Both the position numbers and the translations under genes were made by a program. The notes beneath the pieces are model-generated. The model had not been told where the DNA came from. It saw only the letters and a list, made by a program, of their open reading frames with translations, and did not search any database. Below are positions 49,003-61,100 of a stretch of DNA of 64,000 nt, piece by piece (within the stretch, counting starts at the first letter, position 1; each line of letters begins with the position of its first letter). This DNA is from Adineta ricciae (Eukaryota; Rotifera; Eurotatoria; Adinetida; Adinetidae), in the NCBI GenBank assembly GCA_905250025.1, contig CAJNOJ010000083.1, forward strand, positions 1-64,000, read 5' to 3'.

Positions 49003-49871
49003 ATGGCTGACGTATCGATTCGCGATGTATTTCTCTCTATGCAATTACCGCCTGTCGATGAAATAGTTGCCACATCGAAAACTGGTGATGACTGTCGTCT
49101 ATGCATTCTTTTCGTTGACGTTTTTATGTTTAGATTTTCGAACTATTCGGAAATCTCGTCGTTCATGTTACCGATCATGTATGTGTGTGTTTACAAATGA
49201 CATTCGATACATTCGTTCTTTTCGTAGATCATGTTCCGAAAGCTGAAGAAACGACTGATACCTCAAATAATCTCCTCGATGAATTAATCGAGATAATGCA
49301 CGTGAAAAATGAACATTTGAAAGAACATTTGCATCAGGAGAATCAGGCAATTGAAGATTTGCTATGCAAAAAGTTCGTTTTTTTATTTCTGAACAGGAAC
49401 AACGACATACAATATTGATATTTCGTTTCGTAGACGAGAAATTGACCTATGGCGTCAACTAACCAATTTAGTTATTCTTCCATCAAATCGAAAGAAATCT
49501 CTGGATGAGCAGCTGATTGCTTGTAAGTGACTTGTTTCAGTTCCTACTGAAAATCACTTCTTCCCTCAATTTCAGACGATCTGACTGAGAAGAAAACCGT
49601 AGAGTTCCACAAAGATCAAAACGAAAGCGCTCAATTGAAAACTTGGAATTACATTGGCCGCCATTTAACTGACAATTTAATCGAGAATGTTTTTCGTGAT
49701 TCGAATAACATCAATATCAACAATGCATCCACTGGACATCATGCCATCAAAAAAGCTCGACGAACGAATGACGGCACACAAAAGATGCGACCAAGTACCA
49801 GCAAGGCCACAACGATTAGTACGGCTTTACCAACGAAAAATAAACGAGCGACGCGACGCAGTCGCATGTGA
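49003..49871 (+). CDS. Coiled-coil protein of unknown function
   Basis: Five exons (49003-49084, 49134-49178, 49228-49372, 49434-49522, 49576-49871) join in frame to about 218 residues. The second exon is only 45 nt and rests on two GT-AG introns of about 50 bp, so the model is plausible but unproven there. The middle is a helical, probably coiled-coil stretch (LLDELIEIMHVKNEHLKEHL onward, about residues 58-100). The C-terminus is basic with RNA- or DNA-binding character (KKARRTNDGTQKM, KNKRATRRSRM). I do not recognise the family. AATAAA is at 49911, and geminin copy A starts 131 bp downstream on the same strand. Confidence 0.62.
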
Positions 49872-50002
49872 ACACATGCACTTTTCTTTTGTATTGTTAT
49901 TATTGTACACAATAAATAATTCTTTGTAGATAAGAGAAACACGCTTATATAAAATAATCTGATTTTGATTTCAGATTCATTATTATTTCCTAACGAAACA
50001 AC

Positions 50003-50686
50003 ATGGCCAAAGCTCCACTTAAACAATTATCGGTGAACACTTTTGAAAGTGTTCGTATTAGTTCACCAAAATCGTCAACAAAGAAGGTAAAACTATGAGA
50101 TATTCAACGGAGAATCTATACTAATCGTTTGTAATTCTGCAGAATACATCAGGTATCATTGATGCACATTCGATCAAGAAAAAGAACGCTGTTCGTAAAC
50201 AGCTCGTTCCCGTTGAAGAAGCAACGCTTGATATTCCATCGATTGTTCAAGCTGGTACGCGCATGTCAGCTCAAGAGTTCGAAGCATTTGTTCAAAGTAA
50301 TACATCACTTGTGTATCGATGAACTTACATGTTTCTTCTTAGAAACAGCGCCTGAATCTTATTGGCATATCATGGCTGAACATTACCGAGTGAAACTCGA
50401 AAACGTCACACGTGAAAATCAACAGGTAGGAAATGAATGGACACGTCTTTTCTATTGAGAAGAGTTTGTCATTTAGCTTCATGAAATTATTGATGATTTG
50501 AATGCGGACAATAATAATTTACGCGCAGTTGCTGATCATTGCGAATATTTAACAGATATTATTGAAGTAAGATTTGTGTTTCTTTGCTATTCTTGTATAT
50601 TGATTGACTTGACTTTTTAGAAATTAACGAGCGAAGACGAGAATGAAACTAAGAAGAAATCGTCAGTTTGTGTACGATTGTTTTGA
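50003..50686 (+). CDS. GMNN: Geminin-like replication-licensing inhibitor, copy A
   Basis: Geminin binds Cdt1 through a coiled coil and blocks re-licensing of origins. Five exons (50003-50086, 50143-50296, 50343-50425, 50477-50566, 50621-50686) give 158 residues. The core, APESYWHIMAEHYRVKLENV followed by NQQLHEIIDDLNADNNNLRA and VADHCEYLTDIIEKL, matches human geminin ([38 protein letters not shown]). A basic region precedes it (KKKNAVRKQLVP). The vertebrate destruction box is not obvious. Geminin relatives GEMC1 and multicilin share the coil, but the TPESYW-type start and small size fit geminin. AATAAA is at 50771. A second copy lies 3 kb away on the other strand. Confidence 0.86.
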
Positions 50687-50856
50687 TGATCTTATAGAAT
50701 AACATGTGAACATTATATTATATCTCTAGCAATATTTTCTTGTGTTTATTTTTGTGATTCTTTATTTGTAAATAAAGTGAAAAACTAATCGATGTTGTTA
50801 CATAAACACAGAGATTGAAAATAAAGGTGAAATTGATTTTCATACGAAATCTTTGG

Positions 50857-52908
50857 TTATAGTTTTGTTTGGATATGTTCAAGTTTCTTTCGAGAATTTT
50901 CAAGTTTTGGATGATTCAGAGGTAGTGAACGTCGTTCGATTTCTATAGCACGCTCATAAAATGTATTGGCTTTTGCATAGCTACCCATCCCTTCATAGAC
51001 CGTACCGATACTTACATAGGACGAAGCCAGATCAGCATGGTCAGAAGGTAGTATTTGTTTTCGAATAGATAGACCTTTGTCATAGAAAGAGAGCGCTGTT
51101 GGCAAGTCACCCATGCTCTGATATACCGATCCGATATTGCTGAGACATGTCGCCACGTCGGGATGATGCGGAGGAAGAGATTGTTTTCGAATTCGAAGAG
51201 CTTCTTGGTGTGATAAAAGTGCATTTTCGTAGTCGTTCATCTTTTGATATACTGAGCCGATGTTGTCGTAACATGGAGCCAAATCAGGATGATTAGGTGG
51301 AAGTGCTTGTTTGCGAATTGTCAAAACTTTTTCGTATGCTGACAACGCTTTCGGATAATCACCCATGTTGTAATGCACCAAACCAATGTTGTTGTAAGAA
51401 GTGGCCATATCAGATTGATTCGAGGAAAGAGCTTTATGATAGATTCCAACTGATTTTTCATACAATGACACTGCTTCTTGATACTTCTCTTTATCGTATT
51501 TAATCATGCCGTGTTGATGGTATATGGGTGTCTTTTTATTGACATTATCTCGGTGATTAGGAACTTTTTCTTTAGCGTCTTCAGCTTTGTTCCATTGTTC
51601 TATTTTGAGTATCAATGTGCCCAGTCTGTACCATCCATCGATATGTAATGGAAATTGTTTTCGAATGCGATCAGTCAGCGCGCTCAAATCCTTGTCACTA
51701 TCACTGCTCAATACTAGTTTCACTTCATAGAGTCGATTCTTTCCATTCATTGATTTTAACTCATGAATTTTAAAAACGGTATGCATTGGAAAGAGAACTT
51801 CATCTTCATTTTGATAATAGCTGACATCACGAATAGAAGCAAAAGGTGTACTAGACTGAATCTGATCAATGTTCATGATGAAAACCACGCCCACTAAGTC
51901 CGGATTGACGGCGGCGTTTTGAGCGAACTGAAGTGAAACTTGTTGAGTTTTGCTGGTGGATAAGAAGCTGTTAAACGATATCAACCCATTTTTACTCTTC
52001 TCCATACTTTCGAAGTCCGCCTTCGACAGACCTTGTCCACGATAAACCGTGAAGCTTTTCGGACTAGAATGGTCAACATGTTGTTGTTTATGAAGTCGGT
52101 CGATATCGCGATGAAGATCGCTAATAAAAAATCCCATTTGTGTTATGGTATCTCCATCCATCAGTCGCAACGCGCGATTGAGCATCGGATACAGAAATGT
52201 ATCATAAGAATACCACCATATGGGTGTTTTCTGTCGGTATTTGTTCTCGAATTGTTGCACATTATCTAATTCTTTTTTATTATTGACAAACGTATCTCGA
52301 CAGTAGTCAGCATACTTTGTCACATGTTTGTCTTCAAAGTTTAGAGTGAGAAGTATTTCTTTCAGCATCTGCGTGTACATAAACGAAGGATCGAGTTGAT
52401 CTAATTTCTTATCCGGTGGTACGAAACAAATTGGCAGAGAGTTGTGTTCGCAACGTTGAGCGGCCTCCTTGAGTGCTTGACAAATCGATGCAATGTCTGT
52501 GAAAACACCTTTTATCTTCGGCCAGTTCTTCGCCCATTGTTCGTGCATTTTCTTCTCGCCACAAAAGATAAAGATCGAGTCCATTTGAGGCATACTATGA
52601 ATCCGAGGTACGATCTTTTGTCCCAACGATCCTGACACAATCAAACATGCCTTCTCGTCTTTAATATCTCGAATAAAGTCGACACATAGATCAACGTCTA
52701 TGAAGGTATCGATACTGCTCGCCACCGATTGCAATTGAGTAAGTGTATTTTCACAATCGTCACTTTTACCATCGATATTACTGTCCAACCAGATGACGAG
52801 AACAGTTTGCATCCGTCGTCGGTTCACCCTTTGTCGTTCATTTGATTGTGCGGAGATTGTCGAAGATTGGTCGGACCTTTTCACATCGATTGATCTTCTA
52901 CTTGCCAT
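50857..52908 (-). CDS. ADP-ribosyltransferase domain plus kinesin-light-chain-type TPR protein, intronless
   Basis: A single exon of 683 residues. An N-terminal part of about 150 residues has a beta-strand/helix pattern (TVLVIWLDSNIDG, ACLIVSGSLG, SIFIFCGE). An arginine-type ADP-ribosyltransferase domain follows with all three marks of the R-S-ExE class: YRG (Arg near 290), SFNSFLSTS (311-319) and EDE (368-370) in YYQNEDEVLFP. The ExE motif suggests transfer of ADP-ribose from NAD to protein arginine. The C-terminal half has about five TPR units of 42 residues (SYNNIGLVHYNMGDYPKAL then IRKQALPPNHPDLA), as in kinesin light chain. Such ART-TPR proteins are greatly expanded in bdelloid rotifers. 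The lack of introns in an intron-rich neighbourhood fits recent retroposition or transfer. The gene sits between two geminin copies. Confidence 0.85.
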   Translation of the reverse strand: MASRRSIDVKRSDQSSTISAQSNERQRVNRRRMQTVLVIWLDSNIDGKSDDCENTLTQLQSVASSIDTFIDVDLCVDFIRDIKDEKACLIVSGSLGQKIVPRIHSMPQMDSIFIFCGEKKMHEQWAKNWPKIKGVFTDIASICQALKEAAQRCEHNSLPICFVPPDKKLDQLDPSFMYTQMLKEILLTLNFEDKHVTKYADYCRDTFVNNKKELDNVQQFENKYRQKTPIWWYSYDTFLYPMLNRALRLMDGDTITQMGFFISDLHRDIDRLHKQQHVDHSSPKSFTVYRGQGLSKADFESMEKSKNGLISFNSFLSTSKTQQVSLQFAQNAAVNPDLVGVVFIMNIDQIQSSTPFASIRDVSYYQNEDEVLFPMHTVFKIHELKSMNGKNRLYEVKLVLSSDSDKDLSALTDRIRKQFPLHIDGWYRLGTLILKIEQWNKAEDAKEKVPNHRDNVNKKTPIYHQHGMIKYDKEKYQEAVSLYEKSVGIYHKALSSNQSDMATSYNNIGLVHYNMGDYPKALSAYEKVLTIRKQALPPNHPDLAPCYDNIGSVYQKMNDYENALLSHQEALRIRKQSLPPHHPDVATCLSNIGSVYQSMGDLPTALSFYDKGLSIRKQILPSDHADLASSYVSIGTVYEGMGSYAKANTFYERAIEIERRSLPLNHPKLENSRKKLEHIQTKL

Positions 52909-53425
52909 GAATTTTGAATCGACAAGACGTTGGAGAATTACTCCCTATTCAGCAAACCCTCTATCAAAAGATTGACGAAATTATGGTTCATTGCACAAGT
53001 TAATAGGTTTTAGTTTTTTTCTTCGTCTGCTAATATGGGGTCAAATCTTTTCTTTCCTTCGAAATGTAGAAAATAACAGTCCGTTAAGTATTCACAAGTT
53101 ACTTTTGCGTTCTGTTTTTGACGTAAGATATTCATTGCAAAGCAGTGAGGTATGACTGCCATAGTACGAGAAACGTATTTAGTAATTATGGATGAGTAAC
53201 TACGTTATTCCTTCACGTTGACGATTTCAATCAGTACTTATCACAAAATATGATCAAAGATGCAAACTATATCAACCTTTCGATAGTTTTATTCAAAAAT
53301 ATGCTCTCTGATGGATTCTTTATCTTACTCGAAATAGAATACAATCCGACACATAAAAACTCGTTTGGGTGGAGTTTTACACATATACATTCAAAAATAC
53401 ACACATGTACAAACATAAGTCAACG
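52909..53425. other. Intergenic between the ART-TPR gene and geminin copy B
   Basis: AT-rich; short frames only. Nothing coding seen. It should contain the promoter of the ART-TPR gene and the 3' end of geminin copy B. Confidence 0.5.
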
Positions 53426-54040
53426 TCAGTTTGTTGAACTATCATCAAGAAGACTGTCATGTTCATGAGTAAACGACTAAAATCAAGTAGAACTAGAATC
53501 GACTTTTAGAAAAAAGTTGTACTTTACGTTGAGAACACTTTGTAAATAATCATGATGACCAGCCACAACGCGAAGTTGATCGTTTTCTTTACTCAATCCA
53601 TCGATAAGATTATGTAGCTAAACAAATGAAGAATCAAGAGAGGAACTTGTATGAATTTTGTTTTACTTGTTGATTTTCAAGAATGGTATCTTCAATAGCT
53701 TCTTTTCTTCGTTCAGTCACTATTTTCCAGTAGGCCTCGGACGCTTCGTCTACAATGCAAATAAAACTAATAACTTTCACATGAAACAAACCGCATCTCT
53801 ACTTTGCAGGAGCATTTGGACAAACTCTTCAGTACCACTTCCATTTTCCATTGCTCGTGCCATTTGTTCCGCGTAGTTAGGAGTATTTGAACCAGCATCA
53901 CGAGTACATTGAATTTGTTCAGTATTAACACCGATACTTTGAGGGATACTTAGTGTTGAAGACTTTCCTTTTTGATTTCCCGATCGATTATTTTCAATTG
54001 AATGAAGAAGTGAAAGTTTCGTTGGAGACTTTTGACTCAT
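53426..54040 (-). CDS. Geminin-like protein, copy B
   Basis: Four exons on the minus strand (53803-54040, 53667-53749, 53528-53617, 53426-53476) give 153 residues. The core SEAYWKIVTERRKEAIEDTI, LENQQLHNLIDGLSKENDQL and RVVAGHHDYLQSVLN matches copy A and geminin. Its second and third exons are 83 and 90 nt, exactly the lengths of exons 3 and 4 of copy A, so the two are duplicates despite much sequence change. The coil is one heptad shorter and ends at VLN where copy A has IIEKL. The tail (HEHDSLLDDSSTN) is acidic. The last intron could be missed, in which case the protein would end a little differently. It is head-to-head with BORCS8, 208 bp apart. Confidence 0.8.
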
Positions 54041-54248
54041 AGTAAATCTTCTCGACTCGAAATCTGTATGAATTTTTCTTCCGTTCAGTTCAGTGTTCGT
54101 CTTTCGAATAGAAAACAAAGTGACAGTATTATATCAATCGCGGACTTTGTCGATAGATGTCAGTAACCGAAAATTGCTATCATTGGACATGTCATAGCTT
54201 TGCTTGTTTTCTTTTTCTTTTGACAGCCGTTTCATTTTCGAAGAAAAG

Positions 54249-54779
54249 ATGATCACTTCACCAAGTATAATCGAATCTCGTTCAAATGCATCAACAATTC
54301 GTTCCGATCCCGATACAGAATCGAAAGTGCGCTCATCAATACGTGCAATTAATGAAACTATTCAATCGAACGCGAATGAACCATCGTTAGCTTTCTATCG
54401 AATTCAAGTAATTATTGATTGTTTATTTATACCTCTTTGAAAAATCGATGTTTTCTTTTCGATATAGGAACATGTACGACGAACTTTACCGACGATGGTT
54501 CAAAAACGAATGGAATTGGAGAATTTACACGAACGGATGAATGGATTGATATTTGATGTAGAATATAGTGTCGATGCAGTGAAATCACTGGGAACTAGCG
54601 ATGAACATTTCAATGTAAGACACGACATTTGCTTCGGATTGAAAGTGTGAATTGCTTTATTTTTTTTATAGAATATTGCGACTTATTTGGAAAAATCTGT
54701 GTATATTAGTAAACAAATGAATCTCTTGAAACAACAGTTAATTCAACAACAATTCTTGGAGAAGCAAGGTGAACCATAG
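54249..54779 (+). CDS. BORCS8: BORCS8-like subunit of the lysosome-positioning complex BORC
   Basis: BORC recruits the small GTPase Arl8 to lysosomes and controls their movement along microtubules. Three exons (54249-54407, 54468-54614, 54672-54779) give 137 residues. ANEPSLAFYRIQEHVRRTLP matches human BORCS8 (ANEPSVALYRLQEHVRRSLP), followed by VEYSVDAVKSL (VEYACSAVKNL). The N-terminus is a short Ser-rich extension. The C-terminus is Gln-rich. AATAAA is at 54826-54831. The gene shares a 208-bp upstream region with geminin copy B. Confidence 0.88.
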
Positions 54780-55181
54780 AAATGACCGTATCTTCTGAGT
54801 ATTTATCGTTTCGTTTTTTAATGTCAATAAAAGACTAATCAATCTATTTTACACTAATTCAAAGTCGAGCAACCCTCTATATTCTTGTGCTATTGTATAA
54901 TCATCAATGTTTGTTTCACTTGACAGCAAAGATTGAACGAAGTTTCGTGCTATTTGATTATCAAGGTGACTCCTTCAAAGATCAAAGACTGTCAGTATCT
55001 GGATGAGATCATCAACAACCAACTCGTGTTTATGAAATATAACTTATTGCATTAATTTTTAATGGATTACTATAGAAGGATTTTCATAAACATCATCTAT
55101 TTATTAAATAATACAAATTTTCAGCAAGGAAGAACGAAAATAAAACTCTATCATTAGATCTAAATGAATGCCAAACTGAAT
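54780..55181. other. Convergent intergenic region between BORCS8 and RIM
   Basis: BORCS8 (+) and RIM (-) end here. AATAAA at 54826 serves BORCS8. A TTTATT at 55099-55104 gives AATAAA on the minus strand for RIM. Nothing coding seen. Confidence 0.5.
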
Positions 55182-58100
55182 TCAGCTTGAATCATAGAAT
55201 TCACTTTCAACTAATTTCTCTCGGAATAATTTGTACCAAGCTAGAGTATGTTGAGTTAATGTTAAGTGATCAAGTTGAATGAAAGCTTCTCCTATACATT
55301 GATTTTTCTCGAATTTGCCCGCACGTTGCCAGACTGTCACTTGAAGACGACGACCTTAACATAAATATCGTAGGAAATCAGCAGATCACGAGAGAAAAGG
55401 TATGAATAGGTACCCATGACATTACAAGCATTGTACTTTAATTTAGCATGATATTCTGGATTGTAGCTGCCTTTCACTGTTGCTGTTTTACGTTTTTGTA
55501 CGCGTCGCGTGCCCGTGCGTAGATATCTATGTAAACATAAAGGATAGTTCCGCATGTGACAACAAACTAATTTCAGTTTTACTTACGTTTTCACATAAGT
55601 ATCTGGAGGATTCTCTTCATGTCTAGTTCCAGTCATGTTATTATTGAAATTATGAGGATCGTTATCATTAATAACTCGTTCCAGTCCTCTGGCACAGACA
55701 ATATCAATTTCTAGAAGACCTTTCGTGACGATTAAACCTAATTGAATTTGTCCCATGTAGATATAATCATTGATCATATTTTCGTAGTTTCTCGGTGTAA
55801 CTTGTCCAGGACCAACCGTATGTGTTTGAACGTTATTGTTTTCAATCATCTGCTCTGCTGCTTGGTGTTGTTGCTGCTGTTCTGTTAAGGTGAAATAACG
55901 ATCAATATCTTCGTCACTTTCACAATAAGATGCCGCTGACGATTTCCGCGAGCCTGATATTGATGAATGCCGTGATGATGGAATAAAAGGTAACATTAAT
56001 TGTCCTATTGGCATTTGTTGCAATGGAATCGGACGTATCAGTGTTTGTTGTTCGTCATGATGTATTGCTGACGATGGCGGCACGGGTGGAGGTGGCAGTG
56101 GTGGCCCGATGCTTTGCCGTGGAGATTTATTCATCACTGTAGGTGTACTGTCAAATGAGACGCCATATGTTGGTGAATCAATGTCATCTTCGCTATCAAG
56201 ATTGGGTGGCATTTGTGATGAATGTTTTCTTGATGTTGGACTGTCGATCGATGATTTTGGTGACGATTCACTGTAACGTCTCGTTTGCATATCGAACAAT
56301 TTCAGAATTCCTTTGGATATTCGACGCTTAAGTTTAACCGATTGAACAACCATGGTCGAAGCTCGAGGAGAAGCAGGTTCATCGTTGTCTTCGTCTTCGA
56401 TACTGGTCATAATTATTGATGGTATAGTGGGATTTTTTGCACTTGTTCGCTGTAATCGTTTATCTGTTGTTGATGCTCGTCGATTCGAGTCGATTTTATT
56501 CGTTGCTGAACGATTCAATGCTCGCATTAACAGGTCAGTTGATGTTCGCGTTCGTTCTTGATGTTTATTTCCTGACGATGATGCCACTGTTGACGATGAC
56601 GAGGGTACCAAAGGTGGCATTTTTCGAAAACTATCTCCACTTTCAGCCGATGACGATTTGAACGTTACACTCGATGTTGACGGCTTTCGTGTTTGACGAT
56701 CTCGAAGCTCGTACCATCGTGGTTCATCTTCTAGATTTGCTTCACTTAGTGGCAATTGTATCATGCCAAGAAATTCATCGCATTCATCTGTACTGTTGTT
56801 AATCGCATGTCTATCCGCTTGATTCTGTTTTTTATCCCAAAGTAAAACTTCCAGATGAAGCACATCGACAGTTTCGACTTCATGAAACACAAATGTTTCA
56901 TTATAAATAGGATTCGAAGAATGTATCACTTTGGTTTCGAACATGTCGAAGCCGCGATCTTCAAACAGCATTTTACCAGTTATGAATGTATATGGTTGGT
57001 CACCATTGGTTCGTAAAGGTAAATTACCAGCTTGGATGATCGTTAAAGCTAATTTCATATCTTCGACATCATGCCAGATTTGAGCTAAAAGAGAACAAGT
57101 TAGTTTTCAATAGATATCAAAATTCTATTCATTGTCTCATCGAAGAATTGAAAAGCTTGTCATACAATACACGACATGTGATAAGTTTTAGTATTCCCAA
57201 GATGACTGTAGTATTGTAATCTTACCGAGAAGTCGGCCGCGATTGATTAGGATTGGTTTCAATTCTTTGACATTTGGCACTTCGAGAGTTTCGACGGTTT
57301 CGTACAAATCTCGTTTCTGCTGCTTGGGAAATGATGATGATAATGACGGTGGCAGAGGCGGTAAATTTCGTCGTTTACGTGTCAACGATGATGCTAATCG
57401 TGGTACAGTTTCGAAATGTCGAGAAATTTCAATTGATGATAAAGCTTGACCACCACTGATTTGTAATCGTACATTGTTATGTTGTACAACTAATTGTACA
57501 ATATCACCACAATAATCTTGTAGAATTCGAACTTCTTCGTAAGTTGACTCGATCAATGAATGACCATTGAATTCCAAAATTTGATCGCCTACTTCAATGT
57601 TACCTTGAACATCAGCTGGCCCGCCATGTAAAAGATTGGTAACAAAACATCCTGAAACACATCAAAGATATTTGGTCGGGCAGGTTTTTTCGTTTTTATT
57701 CGTACCAAGACTGCCGTCTTCACATTCTTGGCCACCTACAATTCGCATTCCGAGACCATTGGTCCGTATCGAAGTATCGTTTTTATCTCGGTGTAGTAAA
57801 ATTCGATGTGGATTCGATGGTGGTGTTCGCGCACGTAATTTAGAACTCTCTTCTGCATGTAAGAAGATGTTTTCACATGTTTCAATCGTTTTTCGTCGAT
57901 CGCCACCCGATGCTGACGATGGAAGTGGTATGCCCAGCGTTGATGCAGCATTCGTTGACTGTGCAATGGAAGCAAATTCTGCTTCCGAGTTACAACCATA
58001 ATAATACTCTTCCGACAACGTCTGACGACGAAGTTTCGGTGGTTTACTAGAATATAGAAGTCAAAGAATCCGCTTTATAGTTCACACGCAATCCTGCTGA

Positions 58101-61100
58101 GTTCAACAAGAGAATAACAGTTCGTCAGGATAGAAGCAATTACCTTAATGCAATCTCAATACTGTTGTCTTGCCGGATGATAATTTTCCGTGGTACTTTT
58201 GGTACGTGCTCACGTTCTAAACTAATTGAAAAAGTATCACCTTGCTGTTTGGAAATTTTCGAATATAACATTCGTCTCCGGACAATATCGGACAGATCTG
58301 GCGCTTTGCGTACTATGCATGGATAATCAAGCGAGCGTTGAGGTAACAACGACGTATTATTAATGACAAGAAATGACTTTCGTCGTGCTAGATTAGATAC
58401 ATCCACCGACTTTGCATTCGGTGATTGATGAGTATGGAATAGTTTAGTGTGTGATGAACGTGTTTTCAAGGAAGAATCAGAATCGATACTTTTGGAACGG
58501 TTCGAACGATTACTGAGAGAATTTTCACGCATTGGATGTGTTGGATATTCATTGGAGGAGTGTAATGATGAAGATGTAAAGATGACTTCATCGGAAAGGT
58601 TAGTTTCCTTATTATTTGTGGTGGACGATGATGAATGTTTGCCAGGTATTTCGGGTAGACGTCGAGATGAACGTCGTCGACGGTGCGTGTCCTGAGAACT
58701 GAAACTTGACTCATTGTTTTTCAAATGTCTCATCGTCGAGGCTAAAGTTGGCGATAGATTCTGTTGATCGATATGTGGAATAGAATCAGTCAGAGATGTT
58801 GTATTGTCAAAATTCGGATATGTTTGATCGTTATTGGTCGATTCCATACCTTCAAATGTTGTTGTCCATTGATAACCACGATGCATCAATGCTCGTTTTC
58901 GAGCCCATCCTTCAGCATTTCGAAGGCCTGACCGGCTCTTTCGTCTAAGATTGTTAGTTGCTGATACAGGATTGTTTTCCATTGTTATTGGCGGCGTACT
59001 ATTACTTATTGACTGCGTCGTTATCATCGACGTTGTGAGATAATCCATGGCCTGAAGACAATGAGAATGAGATCTATGTGATTTAATTCGAAATTAGGTT
59101 CACGAAAATGAGTCATTACTGACATTTCAGAATAGGTCTTATGTCTTTTTATAGGTTCTACAAACAGAACGGATTTCTTGATTGTCATTAAATGACTACA
59201 GACTGAACGAAGGGCGGAAAGAATGACTACTAATCTGAGATGATCGTATAGATTGCGATGCATGCACGTTACCTTGTATTATTATATCCTTCTCTTGTGT
59301 TTCCGTTCTCGTTCGTCAAAGATAAGCATTTGAAAGGAAACATCTTTACAATTTTCTGCTTGTCATCTATCTTTATAAAAGAACAAGTTCTTTCATCTAT
59401 ATGTCAAAATATGACATGATAACTAACGAATAAAACGAATTATACACGAATTCAATGATTAGTTCTGCTACTTACCATGCTAACATCAATATTCGCTTCG
59501 GGTGAAGCGAGACTATCACTACAATGTGGCAAAACCATCTCCATAGGCAAAGATGCCTTCTGATGCACTAACAATATCACAGGTTTCGCTGACAGACTTA
59601 ACCGTCGCTGTCGTTCATCGTACGTTAATCTACGTTTGTGGCCACAATTTTCATCATAATCATCATCGTCATCATCGACAATGCCCGGATTACTACTGTC
59701 AATATTCGTTTCAAAACTTTGAGAATAAAATTCACTAGCGGTATCACATGGATGTTCGGATATTGTATCTTCAAACGATGGATCAGTTATGACACTCGAT
59801 ACTGTTGGCTGCGGGCGAAGAGGCGGTAGGGGTGGTCGCAATGGAAGTAGCGGTTGCGAAGGCGGAGAAAGTGGTGCCGGTACTGGCTGTAGCGACAGAA
59901 GTAATGGTGGTGGTGACGGTAACGACGATGACGATGGTGGTAGTGGCGGCGATGACGGCACCGGTGGAAATGGAAACAGATGTGATGAGGTTTTAATTGA
60001 TACTTCACGTATAAATGAGATACGACGAGTTGATTTCGGCGTAGCGGATAAAGTTGACGATGTCTCAGACAGTGATGGACTATATTCAGGCGCAAGATCG
60101 GTTAATGATGAGTGTATTTCGTTCGATGTTATTAAAATTGGGGATGGCGGCGGATGATTTGTCGTCGGACGCCATAGACGAGCAAAGAAATTTGTTGATT
60201 CAGTTAAAATTGTTGGTTTACGTTCATTTTGAGGTGATACTGACGGTGTTGAAGTTGCAGATGTAGGAGCTGTGGTCGACGCTCGATAAGCTGCCAATTT
60301 CTGTAAGAGTCGAACCGGTGAATGAACGGACACTTCATCTTCATTCACATTCCATGAACCTCGAAAAAGATGCATTTGTTGAACATCGAATAGCACAAGT
60401 TGGAAACAAAATAATGAAACTGTGAATAATGCGATCTCAGCTCTGTAATAATAATGTAGAAAAAACGACGAGCATGTCGCAGAAAAAAGAGGAGAGAGTA
60501 TATGAGAGAGAGAGAGAAAAAACCTCTACTGAACTGTAATTTACTTCTTTCTTCATGCTTCGTTCTTCTACATAGCTCCCTCATATTTTCAAATGACATT
60601 TATAGATGAAATCGATGCCCTTTTCTTTCTTCCTTTTTTTATTCATCGAATACTTGTAATTTAGATTTTCCATTCGAAGAACATACCCGATTTCCTGACC
60701 ACTTCACGTCGTACAATACACATCCGACAACGCCATTTCGATGTAACACTCTGGTTTTCAGTATTACTTTCATAATGCGCTCGGATTAACTCAGGTGAAG
60801 TATAATTACCACACCGTCGACAAACTGGTCGATGACAATCGGCACATAGGATGGGTGGTGAGAGCGGTAACTGATTCGACTGAACTTCAATTGTGGAATA
60901 ACAAATGTAACACTGAATTATATCTGATGATGATAAGTAGGTTTGATTTTGTTGTACCGGCGACGTACTATTTGACGAATACGGCCGTTGTCGTTGATAT
61001 TCATTACTGATTGTTTGTTGTAGATGTACCATCGTGCGCCGTAGACCGGATAATCGTTGATTACGTTCACATTCAATGAGCACTTGCTTTTGCAGAACAT

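Noticed and set aside
54041..54118. N-terminal extension of geminin copy B
   Set aside because: The frame is open but starts at TTG; the first ATG is at 54040.
57636..58001. 121-codon plus-strand frame opposite the RIM PDZ region
   Set aside because: The minus strand encodes a conserved PDZ domain there; the plus frame is a shadow.
59789..60157. Gly-rich and Val-rich plus-strand frames opposite RIM exon 2
   Set aside because: They are the reverse complement of the Pro/Ser-rich RIM linker and have no independent support.
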